Origin: Brachionus manjavacas | Lineage: Eukaryota > Rotifera > Eurotatoria > Ploima > Brachionidae | Assembly: GCA_019054805.1 (NCBI GenBank) | Contig: JAHQIY010000003.1 | Coordinates: 1,178,001-1,242,000, forward strand | Direction: 5' to 3' | DNA length: 64,000 nucleotides | In this document: piece by piece, positions 12,101 to 20,939 of the stretch | Layout: every line of letters starts with the position of its first letter | How positions within the stretch are numbered: the first letter of the stretch is position 1 | Translations under genes and position numbers: made by a program | The notes under the pieces: model-generated | Databases searched by the model: none | Seen by the model: the letters and a program-made list of their open reading frames with translations, nothing else | What the model was told of the DNA's origin: nothing

Positions 12101-13580
12101 GACCAGAAAAAAATTTTGATTAATTCACATTTGAAATTACTGAGTAAAAAGTGAAAACGAAAAATACTGTACGTTCTAAGTCCGGTAATTTGTTTGCGTC
12201 TTCAAGATTAAAATTTGTTCCATTAATTTTGATGTCCGATTTTAAATATCTTGTGAGATAAACGCCGAGTTAAATTCGATTATTCATACTTAATTGGACC
12301 AAAAATTGTAAATCGATGTGATTGCATTATTTTCGTCTTGGTTTAAGGCGATATCGAGCGCAATGAACAGAGTCTTGTGGCATACTGGTTTTTCTAGCTT
12401 TTCAAATTTAGCTTAACCGAATTCTTGAAAATCCGCAGAAGATTTTCGCTTTGATTTGCAAGCGACATTGCTAAAGGTTTTAGGTCAATTATCTCCACAA
12501 ATCCAATTGCCAAATTTTTTCATGTGGAAATTGGATTTGGAAAATTGGAAAATTTCTGTTATGTCGAAACAGTAATTTTGCAAAATTTTCAATTATAGGT
12601 TATTTAACATTAATTACATGTCATTATATCATTTTGGAAACCAGAGTTCGAAATCTAACGACATGTCACAAAAGTTGGGTATCCGAACATAATGACATTT
12701 CCTTAAAATCGAGAATATATTTTTACTTTAAATAAAAATTCAAATAATTTTCTTCCTATTAAAGCTAAAAAAGAATGTTTAATTAAAAAAAGTCTTTTAA
12801 GTAAAAAAATTTTAAAAATACTTTAATTCAAAAATCTAAAAAAAATAAAAATTTCTTTAGCAATTTTATTATTTTTAAATCGATGAAAAGACTAACAAGA
12901 AATTTTTTTTTATTTATTACTAATTACTATCATTTAATCATAATAAAGATTAAAAACAAATTCCCCTGAAACAATTAATTTTTTCTATGCAACCATATCT
13001 TATTATTTTGATTTTATTTATTTGTTTTCTTCCGTACTTTTTTTTTTAAAATTTTTTCGTTGATTTTTTTTTAAAAGGGATGTGAGCTAACTTAACAACA
13101 AATTATATTAATAAATCAGAGATAAAGCGATTGGCTTGCATTGTATTTATATCTGGTTTTTATTTTTTAAATTAAAAAGATATTTATTTATAGTTACTAT
13201 TTGATTAAATTAGTGATGTTGTTTATTTTATTATTTTTTATATTTACAGAAAAAAATAATAAAAATACATAGTTAATTATTAGGGTTTGCAAAGTTCATT
13301 TCAATTGTTTTTTTTCCCACTGATATTTTATTGGATTCATTGGATTCAATTATGCTCCCAAGAACGATTTGAAAATTTTTTAAATTAATAATCTTTATGT
13401 TTTAGCGGATATATGAAAGTTTCTTCATATTTGAATTGGATTACTGAGATCGTAATGACAAACAAGTCGACATTAAAAAATGGCAATTCTTTTATCAATA
13501 ATTCATCCCGATTTTATGAATTAAAAGATATGTATTTAAAATTCCTTATTTTAGGTTTATACATATTTTTAATATACTAA
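119..13580 (+). CDS. trypsin-like serine protease homologue, catalytic His lost (5' partial)
   Basis: Peptidase S1 family gene whose first exons lie left of the window. Exons seen: 119-170, 243-568, 2397-2794 and 13406-13580, all with AG/GT borders and matching phases (1, 0, 2). The first exon is a Cys-rich, EGF-like piece (HCICQNCSNG). The second opens the protease domain with RIVGGTEAEPNSWPSMA. The catalytic Asp is in DDVGIIRL and the Ser in CQGDSGGP, with Asp at the trypsin-pocket position six residues before it. The catalytic His is replaced: the usual TAAHC reads TAALC (CTT at about 411-413). A conserved Cys is also lost (LYAGE for xCAGE) and a Gly became Glu (VEITSFG). The last exon gives GYMKVSSYLNWI, the normal C-terminal helix, then a tail ending in about 16 hydrophobic residues. 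The protein would be secreted or surface-bound and probably inactive; pseudogenisation is the alternative. Fold assignment is secure, exon 4 linkage fairly so. Confidence 0.82.
1270..1345 (+). mobile_element. hAT MITE end, relic
   Basis: The stretch begins tcagagttatttaaaagtca and continues with repeated aagtc motifs. This matches the left terminus of the complete hAT-type MITE at 40355-41088. Only one end is recognisable here. Confidence 0.5.
1640..1790 (-). mobile_element. LINE family A reverse transcriptase relic
   Basis: Read on the minus strand, about 1685-1765 matches the family A segment at 14925-14990 base for base over long runs, including the codons for VPQGSVIS just upstream of the catalytic loop. 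It is a short, broken piece in a protease intron with no open frame. Confidence 0.55.
3031..3356. repeat. palindromic MITE, copy 1 (left tip missing)
   Basis: Long inverted repeat: ttcagaaaaacttgaataac at 3046 mirrors the sequence near 3305-3325. Inside are mirrored tracts with ctgcaaaatactctgcaatt and the reverse. The right tip ends cttcacaacccc, as in the complete copy at 25324-25678; the left tip (ggggttgtgaag) is lost. It lies in the long intron of protease 1. Confidence 0.8.
3588..3716 (-). CDS. small acidic Ser-rich ORF, unidentified
   Basis: An ATG at 3716 opens a 42-residue frame rich in Ser, Thr and Glu (MMYLDSDSSNTTSSENTEPS...) that ends PLSPSFSNF before TAA. Local GC content is clearly higher than in the surroundings, which suggests a coding past. 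It resembles the low-complexity acidic N-termini of transposon proteins such as the ORF at 36904-37331. A LINE 3' end is inserted just upstream of its ATG. No function can be assigned. Confidence 0.3.
   Translation of the reverse strand: MMYLDSDSSNTTSSENTEPSSEESFEVAPRKTSPLSPSFSNF
3790..4430 (-). mobile_element. LINE family A, 3' fragment
   Basis: Minus-strand copy with an aataaataaat tail at 3790-3802, the conserved 3' hairpin (ggagcgaaagctcg, read on minus), and upstream a C-terminal piece of the LINE polyprotein at 4201-4398. That piece includes YFALVRSVLDYSLVILPRL and LKNLQRIQNCAIKVIFKL, equivalent to LYKSLVGSILDSTFPCLNSF in the better copy at 33360-35845. It is 5' truncated. Confidence 0.75.
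4668..4875. repeat. GC-rich gcggtc/ggccaaaa repeat block
   Basis: About 200 bp much richer in G+C than its flanks, built from short repeated words: gcggtca, ggccggtc, ggcggccaaaaaaccgg, tttggc. The start, tagtgttggatgcggtc, resembles the terminal and subterminal repeats of some hAT transposons (inference). No transposase frame was found beside it. Confidence 0.5.
4960..5650 (+). mobile_element. LINE family A ORF1 (gag-like) relic
   Basis: Broken plus-strand coding traces match the ORF1 of the LINE at 7650-12490: ANPSEILCWNFKNSVKLNLK near 4990, then KIEDANKLPLTRRYSKFWFH near 5235-5300 (the other copy has NLEDANKLPD). NGYGHTW near 5550 may be a CCHC zinc-knuckle remnant. Stops and frameshifts are present. 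The protein would bind RNA in the retrotransposition particle. Confidence 0.55.
6118..6316 (-). CDS. unidentified ORF inside the foldback spacer
   Basis: Minus-strand frame of about 65 codons starting after a splice-acceptor-like attttag and ending with TAA at 6118-6120. It includes EEIADGQIITYKSAIFETGD and, later, SFWHLLRTTQKENKFKKF. Composition is protein-like, mixed and with a basic C-terminus, rather than the Lys/Asn/Phe noise of local AT-rich DNA. It may be a captured exon. I do not recognise the family. Confidence 0.4.
6379..7345 (+). repeat. tandem array, six units of about 164 bp
   Basis: The word ggccgatgcaagcttaatgg recurs at 6392, 6556, 6720, 6884, 7047 and 7211, so spacing is 164, 164, 164, 163 and 164 bp. 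Units are nearly identical (single changes such as ttttaagg/ttttcagg), pointing to recent amplification. The same unit occurs once, inverted, at about 5800-5985. Confidence 0.95.
7650..12490 (-). mobile_element. LINE family A, near full length, internally deleted and split
   Basis: Minus strand, 5' to 3'. ORF1 starts at an ATG at 12468 (MSLANQSEN) and continues past the MULE insertion to two CCHC zinc knuckles near 9990-10110 (CGKCHxKGHLTHKC). An APE-type endonuclease piece follows at 9142-9519 (ILFVDQNARTK, TSDHFPIE), then a linker at 8583-8957 (RFWKKLNKFRSNKGSN) and the C-terminus at 7972-8175. The reverse-transcriptase core between about 8580 and 8220 is deleted. The 3' hairpin and aataaataaat tail are at 7650-7690. 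The element is dead. Reverse-transcriptase motifs of the family match the Jockey group. Confidence 0.8.
10137..12078 (+). mobile_element. MULE transposon with FLYWCH-type zinc finger
   Basis: Mutator-like element of 1.94 kb. Broken coding begins MCDVDNIANQLNNIDLNVG near 10378. A FLYWCH-like segment follows (WRCIETKQKCKANVTTSGIV, frameshifted), then the MULE transposase domain: FADGSFSIA near 11040, SLINGRYIPLVYCLLPRKN near 11110-11150, LCGCFFHFKQAVWRKIQELG near 11288-11345. The C-terminal TNNFVEAWHNAFSCML is near 11650. Several stops are present. It is flanked by catcttaacgc at 10126-10136 and 12079-12089, an 11-bp duplication lying in the LINE ORF1. The ends are rich in ttagca / tgctaa words in opposite orientation. 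It is inactive. Confidence 0.85.
13406..13580 (+). CDS. last exon of the first serine protease homologue
   Basis: Acceptor ttttag at 13400-13405 joins in phase 2 to the donor after 2794. The join completes GKFG followed by GYMKVSSYLNWI, which matches the C-terminal VYTRVSxYLxWI helix of S1 proteases. The frame runs to TAA at 13578-13580, and an AATAAA lies at 13591-13596. Beyond the protease domain is an extra tail of about 40 residues that is Asn/Ser-rich and ends in LKFLILGLYIFLIY. This tail could be a GPI-attachment signal or a membrane anchor (inference). The intron before it is 10.6 kb and full of transposons. Confidence 0.75.
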
Positions 13581-13689
13581 CTCAGAAAATAATAAATAAT
13601 ACTTTTATGATTTAATGTAATTATCTGATTAAAAATTTATTTAAAAAAACAAAATTTATAAGTTAGAATCAAAAATATTGGAGATGGGT

Positions 13690-15260
13690 TATTTTCTAAT
13701 AACAATAACAAAATTAATAAATAGTTTAAAGATTTTATTCTAAGATTAAAAAAGGAAAAAATAAAATGCTGAATTAAATTCAGAATCAAGCTCCTCAATT
13801 CTTATTCAAATCAACATATAAGTTCTTTTACAAACATTGATGACATAAATAAACACATTTCAGAAAAGATCGTTAATGCTGCCCAAAAAAGTGTTCCAGC
13901 TTACACTCAAAAGTCTTTTAAATCAAGCTTACCAAAAAACATTGTCTTATTAATCAAAGAACGAAGAAAAAATAGAAGATTTTTCCAAAAAACCAGGTGT
14001 CCTTCTTTAAAGATAATTTTTAATAAGCTTACATCTGAGGTACGTCTAGCTCTTAAAGAATTTTGGAACATAAACTGGCAAGATTTTATAAATAAAATGG
14101 GAAGGAATACTTTATCAAGCAGGCCTTTCTGGAAAAAAATAAATAAGTTCAGATCTAAGAAATGTTCAAAACAGATACCATCATTACTCAAAGATGGTGT
14201 TGAGTTTAAGACAGATAAAGATATAGGAAAAATCTTTGGAAATATCTTAGCCTCAACTTTTAGTCCTCATCTAGATCTTGTTGAATCAGACGATAGTTCT
14301 GAAATATCACAAACCATTATAGACTTCTTAAATAATAAGGTACAAAATAACTTGGACGAGCCTATTACTCTTTTGGAAATAAGAAATGCTTTAAAAAAAT
14401 TAAAAGAAGAAGCAGGCTTTGGATTAGATCAAATCCACAACCTAATGTTAAAAAATTTACCTAAAGAGACTTGAATTGAACTAAGTATTCTTTTTAACAG
14501 GAGTTTGGAAATAGGCCAAGTGCCAAAATTCTGGAAAATAGCAACCATAACGATGATCCCTAAGAAATCTTCTCCTACTCAAGACCCTAATAACTATCGT
14601 CCAATTAGTATGACAAGTTGTCTTGGAAAGTTATTATTTACACCAGAATATATAATTTTCTTGAAAACAATAAATTACTTATACATGAGCAATCAGGATT
14701 CAGTAAACACAGACGCACTGCAGATAATCTTTATTTTTTCATTCGAAAAGTCGTAGAGTCTTTTAATAGAAAGAAAAAAGTCTGCTGTCTATATTTTGAC
14801 ATTTCTAAAGCTTTTTATAGAGTTTGGCACAATGGATTAATTTACAAGCTAATTAAATTGACCTACCTCCTTATATTATTTATTGGATATGATTATTTCT
14901 GCATTAAAGATCTTTTAGAGTAAATGTAAATGGTCATCTAAGTGATCAATATCGTATTAGAGCAAGAGTCCCACATGGGTCAGTAATTAGTCCACTTCTT
15001 TTTAGCATTTTTATAAATGACATACCAAAAAGAAACAAAACAAATTGCCAATACTCTTTTCTTTTCGTAGATGATTTCGCTACTTTTTTTGTTTTTAAAA
15101 AGACAGGAAATCTTGAAAAATTGATTAATAAGTACTTAAAAGAAGTTGAAAGATGGCTTTTCAAAGGGAAAATGAAAATTTCTATCGGAAGGTTATGTTA
15201 CATGATCTTTGAGAAAATAACTAAATTTAAAATAAATCTAAACCTTTTAAATTAAATAAA
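13690..15260 (+). mobile_element. LINE family A relic, linker and RT
   Basis: Plus-strand remnant covering the end of the endonuclease-RT linker (KERRKNRRFFQ near 13960; FWKKINKFRSKKCS), the fingers (GFGLDQIHNLMLKNLP near 14415), NNYRPISMTSCLGKL, FDISKAF, then VPHGSVISPLLF and FVDDF in place of the usual FADD motif near 15066. Stops at several sites. It begins about 100 bp after the end of protease 1. Confidence 0.8.
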
Positions 15261-15261
15261 A

Positions 15262-15780
15262 TTAATGACAGCAACTTATTTCTACTTATTTTCATATAAA
15301 TTATTTCTACTTCACATAAAAGCATTCCTTATCATTCTCAGAAAATCTACAAAACCAGTCTCCCCCCGAACATTGTTATTCTGATAAAAGAACAAAGGAA
15401 AGTAAGAAGAAACTTTTAAAAAACTCGATGTCAAAATCTCAAGAAAAAATTAAATCAACTTACATTTGAGTTAAAGGCCTCTTTAAAAAAATTCTAGAAT
15501 CAAAATTGGTTTGAATTTATTTAGAAAATGGGAAAAAACCCACTGACAAGTAGACCATTCTGGAAAAAAATAAATAAATTTAGATCAAAAAAAGGATCAA
15601 ATTTAATCCCAAATTTGTTTTTAAATGACAAGGAATTCAAAACTAATGAAGAAAAGGGAAAATGCTTTGGAGAACTCCTATCTTCAATATTTAGTCCTAA
15701 TTCTGATTTAATAGATCGTGATAAGGATTTCGAAATACTTAATTCTAACTCCATATTGGTTAATCCATTATTAAACTCAA
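15262..15780 (+). mobile_element. LINE family A fragment (left part of a mosaic)
   Basis: Second family A copy, starting at the linker (HKSIPYHSQKIYKTS equivalent) and open over 15528-15780 with FWKKINKFRSKKGSNLIPNL. It stops abruptly at a family B fragment on the other strand; the missing middle never reappears. The 3' part of family A resumes at about 16857. Confidence 0.8.
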
Positions 15781-15781
15781 C

Positions 15782-16856
15782 TTACTCAATTTTATTATTT
15801 GATTTGAACAACTGGATCAGATCTCCTCTCAATCTTCTCGTAGTTAGGTCCGTCAGGCCGAATTTACTTAAGCGTGTTGAGTAAGGAAGGTTCTTTAAAT
15901 TTGGAACTAACTTAGTTGCTCTCCGTTGAATCTTTATTATCATATCGACATCTTTTTTCAGGTAAAGGGACCAAGAGGTTATGGCAAATTCTAAGTGAGG
16001 TCTGACCATTGAAGTGTACAGTAGTTTAATGTTGTTTACATTGGGATATCTGAGCGATTTTTTCAGCATACCCAGAATCCTATTAGCTTTAGCTGTGACA
16101 TATGTTACTTGTGTGTCCCATTTTAGGTCGTTTTTGATAAATATACCGAGATCTTTTTCGCATACTGATTTATTTAGTGGAAATGACTTCATTGTGTAAT
16201 CATGTTTTGAGTTGTTACGACCAAAATGGACAACTTTACATTTCTCGACATTAACTGAGCAGACCAGTCTCGTGACCACTTACATATATTATCAATGTCG
16301 AATTGTAACTTGTATTTAGAGGAAGAATCTACAATTGTGGCTATAATCTTGTTGTCATCAGCGTACGCTATCGAGCTGTTTTGAATACATTCAAGTAAAT
16401 CATTTATGTATTTAATGAATAAAATGGGACCAAGTACAGAACCTTGAGGAACTCCACTTTTGACATCAGCCCATTCTGACTTTGCTTCGCCAAGTACGAC
16501 TTGTTGTGATCGCCCAGCTAGAAATGAACTTATCCAGTTTATGAAACGCTCATTAAAACCATTAAATTTTAGTTTAAAGACTAGCTTTGAATGTGAGACC
16601 TTGTCAAAAGCTTTTGCAAAATCGGTGTGCACCACATCTACGGGGTAGCCATTTGATAAGGCATGTGTAATCAGGTCCAGAGTCTCAAATAAATTTGTAC
16701 TGCAGGATCTCTTTGGTAGAAAGCCGTGCTGAGCTTTCACGATGAGCCTATTATCTAGCAAGTGTTTGAGCATGACCTTTTTTAATAGACCTTCCATTAC
16801 TTTATAAAGGATACAAGTTAGCGAGATCGGTCGATAATTTGAAGGTTGTAATCTGT
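15782..16856 (-). mobile_element. LINE family B (CR1-like) RT fragment
   Basis: Minus-strand reverse transcriptase, truncated at both ends. It starts at QPSNYRPISLTC and continues through TDFAKAFDKVSH, SGVPQGSVLGPILF and IAYADD (motif C). After a frameshift near 16260 come KCKVVHFGRNNS, EKDLGIFI, VRPHLEFAITSW and IQRRATKLV. It ends at LIQLFKSNNKIE without a 3' UTR. It is flanked on both sides by plus-strand family A sequence, so the whole is a chimera. Confidence 0.85.
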
Positions 16857-18160
16857 CTGTGGAAACACCGGCGAACATCATATAATCTTTTCTTTTTAAT
16901 TCAAAAAATTGTGGAATCATTTGATAGAAAAAAAAAGGGTTTTCAGCCTGTTTTTTGATAATTCTTAAGCCTTTGATAGGGTTTGGCATGATGATTTACT
17001 TTTTAAATTGATCAAAATGAATCCACGTCATTACTTGACTAACTGGATTAGATCCTTTTTAGATAGTAGGACATTTAAGGTAAATGTGAATGATCATCTG
17101 AGCGATGAATATAAAATAACTACAGGTGTTCCTCAAGGCTCAGTTATTAGTCCTCTTTTATTTATTAAATAAATTAATGATATCTCCAAACAAATAATGA
17201 ATACTCTCTGCTTTTCGCAGATGATCTAGTTTCATTCTTCATTTATAAAAAAAAGGGGAACTTAGAAAATAAGATAAATAAATACACCAACGAACTAGAA
17301 CAATGGCTTATTAAATGGAAAATGAAAATATCAGTTAAAAAGTCGTGTTCAGTAGTCTTTTTTAGGTACAAAAAAGAGGGTGATAATCTAAACTTAAAAA
17401 TCTATTGAAACAGAATAGTGAGCCAAAAAGAAATCAAGTTTCTTGGTATTAAATTTGATTCTAAGTTAATTTTTAATATATTAGTAGACGAAATTAAAGA
17501 ACGCTGCAACAAAAGGCTAAATATTATTAAGATAGTGTCAAATTAAAAATGGGGTCTAAACCCAAATAACACTAGGAAATTTATATAAATCTTTGGTCAG
17601 ATCAATATTAGACTATTCCTTTCCTTGCTTGAATTCATTTTCAGAAAATAATATCAAAAAACTACAAACAATTCCGAATACAGCAGTAAGATCTATCCTT
17701 AAGTTAAAATACGATACTCCCTCCAACATCGTGCAACATGAAGCTTTTAATAAACTAAAATTACTAACAGGCTCGAATCGTCTTTTTGAGTTGAGTGAGA
17801 AATATGTTGGGACAGGACTGAGTCATTCTTTTCCATTGGTTGTAAGACTGATGGAGGAATACAATGAAGGCTTCGAATCGAGATTTATTGAATACCAAAC
17901 TCCTTTTTTTAATTGCTACCTTACTATTTCCTCCTTTTTTCCTGAAACCTGAACTATGTAAACATTTGCCACATGTAACGATCTATCTCTTCTAAACTTT
18001 CATTTTTTTTAACTTATTTACTTTATTTTGATTTTTTTTATCCCATTTTATTAACTTTAATTTAATTTTTATTTTAATTTTGATTTTTTTAATTTATTCT
18101 GAAGGAGCCCTAACTCGGTACAGAAAACAACTAAAAAAAAAATTAATAACCTTTAGCTCC
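16857..18160 (+). mobile_element. LINE family A fragment (right part of a mosaic)
   Basis: Resumes at the RT palm (KHRRTSDNLFF equivalent, ISKAFDRVWH), then VPQGSVISPLLF, the FADD loop near 17215, and the C-terminal domain open over 17593-17952 (YSFPCLNSFSENNIKKL ... CYLTISSFFPET). The 3' UTR ends with the hairpin ggagccctaactcggtacag at 18104. Closely similar to the copy at 33360-35845. Confidence 0.85.
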
Positions 18161-18164
18161 TGAT

Positions 18165-19470
18165 TTCTAAGGCAACAAATTTTGGCCTTCACATGATTTA
18201 GACTAAATATATGAATTTTTCACCCTAATTATCTTTGTGCTTTTATTTTTTCAAAAAAAAAAAATAATAGTTTTTGATATTGTTTATATTCCTTAATTTT
18301 TTTTTAACTGTAAAGAAAAAGCTTCTCATTTATTATTACAATTTATTATTTAGAATAAAGAACTTATAAAAAAAAGCAGTATTTTTAATTTAAATTCCAA
18401 ACATCTTTTTTCTTCTAATTTTTTTTAAATAATGAAAATAAAAATAAAAGGTTAAATTTCCATGTCAATAGCTTTTGATATTGCTTGCTATTTTCTCAGT
18501 TTTTTTTCTAGTAATAGGCTGCTTTTTGCATGAACTTTTTTACTTGCATTAAACATTATAGACTTAATAATTAAAAAAATTTTATTTTTTTAAAAATTAG
18601 ATTTGAGTATTAATTAAATAATTAAGATAAAATTGTTTAGGCGTCTCAGTAATCTTGTATAATTAATTAAAATAGTTTATTATTTATTAGATAAGTTCAA
18701 ATTTGCCAAGAATGGCAAAATAAGAACTTACCAGGAACAGAGGAACCTTCTATGCAGAAAAAATGTTCAGCTTTCTTACACAAAAAAATGAATTGAGGAT
18801 ATATTTGAACCAAAAAATTCTATATTACCATCATACAATTCATACACTTCCAGCTTTACTATTTATGCTTTTTTTAATTTTTTTAAATGTTTGAAAAAAA
18901 GTCAGTCGATGAACAATTTTTTAATTTTTAAAACATATCTGTCTAATTTTTATTTTAAATTATTCAAAAAGATAAAAGCACAATTTAAAAATTCAAAAAA
19001 CCTAAATTTATTTTGATTTGAAATATTATCGAGGAAAAATTCCAATACTTTAATTAATTGTATCTTATTTTAAAATTTCAAAAATAAATATCTAGTCATT
19101 GAAATTTGGAATTTTATTTTTTTCCTAACAGGAAAAAATGTTAAAAATGCTTTAATTATTTATTTGTTTATCTGTCTAAGCTAAAGTTCTTTTATAATTT
19201 TCATATCTTTGAAAATTACTTCAGAATAAAATAGGCTTAAGGCATCAAATTTTTAACTTTAATACTCAATTAGAATATTTTATGTCAGTAGATATGTACA
19301 TTTTTTTTAATATTAGAAGATAAAAAAATGTTTTTAAATAGAAGATTTTTATTTTTTTAACATAGATAATTAAAATAACAACAAAAAAAATACCTTGAAA
19401 AATTCTAAAATAGTAATTAACACTTATTTTCTAAATCTTTTTGCCCTGTATTGCAGAGATATTCAAAAGA
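18165..19470. other. AT-rich stretch without recognisable gene
   Basis: About 1.3 kb of poly-A/T-rich sequence. No frame, repeat structure or motif that I can support. Confidence 0.5.
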
Positions 19471-19475
19471 ATTTT

Positions 19476-19547
19476 CACCCTCAGTGGGATTGAACCCTCG
19501 ATCCTGTGCTTGCATGACATACACGTAAACAATTCGGCTATACGGGC
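19476..19547 (-). tRNA. tRNA-Met(CAT)-like sequence, probable pseudogene or SINE head
   Basis: A 72-nt minus-strand segment with tRNA layout. It has a 5' gcccgta and a 3' tgagggt that pair at six of seven positions, an A-box-like tagccgaattg, a B-box-like gggttcaatccc, and a 7-nt loop gtcatgc whose middle gives CAT after the invariant T. The D-stem is poor and the anticodon stem imperfect, so a functional tRNA is doubtful. Confidence 0.4.
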
Positions 19548-19609
19548 TTTATAATCCAAATTTGATCCTTTTAAAGATTTTTAAAGTTTTCCTTGAGTCT
19601 TATGATTTA

Positions 19610-19730
19610 GACTCTATTTTTTATTTGACAAAATCTTTATTAAAATTAGAATTGAAATGCAACGTTCTTTAAATTCATCTATCATTGAACTAAAATTTAA
19701 TTTAAGAAATTTATTTTCGTTTTATTTCCA
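19610..19730 (-). mobile_element. LINE family A C-terminal relic
   Basis: Minus-strand match to the segment preceding the thumb region of family A (aatgcaacgttctttaa; the same words occur at 8287-8305). Very short and degraded. Confidence 0.45.
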
Positions 19731-19801
19731 TAGATACTTAAGTTGAGATGAGTAGATTATTTGATGTAATTATTTTAACAGCTACTTGATATAATAATTT
19801 T

Positions 19802-20016
19802 ATTGACATGCTGAAACTAAATATTTTCTTAATCTTTTTGATTGTTTCTCACTATCATTGATAGTTTTTCTGGGTCTATTACGTTTACGTTTCTCAGATA
19901 CCTGAATTTTATTTTCGACAAGATCTTGTACTGTTGAACCTGAAGCTAAAACAACTTGATTTTGATTAGAGACATTAAAGATTGAATAATTTACACTCTG
20001 GACCGAACCTGAAACT
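19802..20016 (-). pseudogene. basic nuclear-type ORF fragment, unidentified
   Basis: Minus-strand frame of about 71 codons without ATG, following a TAA. It includes NQNQVVLASGSTVQDLVENK and a basic run EKRKRNRPRKTINDSEKQSK before TAA. The basic run looks like a nuclear localisation signal or AT-hook. Upstream in another frame is a Gln/Pro-rich piece (FFSQTPQPKPK). It could be a transposon DNA-binding protein relic. Unrecognised. Confidence 0.3.
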
Positions 20017-20175
20017 TATTGTTAAATCTGAGAAAAAACTTTTGGTTTGGGTTGCGGTGTCTGCGAAAAGAATCCGAGAGCAATGTATCCTTAAAAGTCG
20101 CTATGCAATAAATCAGACCGACTTATTGACTTTTTGAAAATATTTCAGAAAGATACGTTACTAATATAAAAAATT

Positions 20176-20745
20176 TTATTTTTTATGTATTTATATGTAA
20201 ATTTGTACAGAGCTAATGCTCCATCAGAATAAAAATTTATACAATAAAAAAAATAAAAATAATTAAATTTAAAAATAAAGTTAAATAAGATAAAAAAAAA
20301 AAAAGAAAACATTAAAAACGTTAAGTTGAAATAGCTATAATTTAGACATGTGTAAATATTTGTTAGTTCAGGAAAGAAAGAAGATTCAAAACCTTAAAAA
20401 CCCTAAAACCTTCTTTATATTCTTCCGTCAGTCTGACGACCAGTGGAACAGAATGACTCAGTCCTGTGCGGACATATCTCTCACTCAACTCAAAAAGTCA
20501 ATTTGAGACTGTTAGTAGTTTAAGTTTATTGAAAGCCTCTTAGTGTATAATATTGGAGGGGGTTCAAAATAGATTGGGCTGCAGAATTTTGAATAACTTG
20601 TAATTTTTTGATATTAGTTTCTGAGAATGAATTTAAACAAGGAATAGCTATATAATTCAAATGATTTTGGATTTAGACCCCATTTCCTATTCGAGAGCTT
20701 TTTTATTAAGTTTTTATTTAGCCTTTAATTTTTATTTTTTTAAAT
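20176..20745 (-). mobile_element. LINE family A, 3' end
   Basis: Minus-strand 3' end with the hairpin (cagagctaatgctcc at 20208) and, further along, the C-terminal coding relic (cacaggactgagtcattctg and FELSERYV equivalents, 20440-20500). 5' truncated and interrupted by stops. Confidence 0.7.
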
Positions 20746-20939
20746 AAATTTTGAATTATCTTAGTTTCAATAGTTTATTAATTGATTTGAGAAGGCTTAA
20801 GCGGACTCTTTTGCCTTCAAGTTAGTTGGTAGTTTAATTAATCAGTTTAAAATAATACAAGTAAAAGAAAAAAAATAAGGAAATTTTTTTTTTTTTGAGA
20901 TTATCTTTTTTTTTATTCCTCAAGATATTTAATTTATGG

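Larger units (their letters stand above)
7500..12697. mobile_element. TIR element carrying a nested LINE and MULE
   Basis: Terminal inverted repeats tgttcggatacccaact (7500-7516) and agttgggtatccgaaca (about 12677-12694), followed by further mirrored blocks (gaaatttctgtttcgaca near 7580 against tgtcgaaacagtaattttgc near 12572). Everything between 7650 and about 12490 is a later LINE insertion, so the original element was only a few hundred bp, MITE-like. Confidence 0.7.

Noticed and set aside
13280-13310. gggtttgcaaagttcatttcaattg as another tip of the palindromic MITE
   Set aside because: Similarity is partial and no inner MITE sequence follows.
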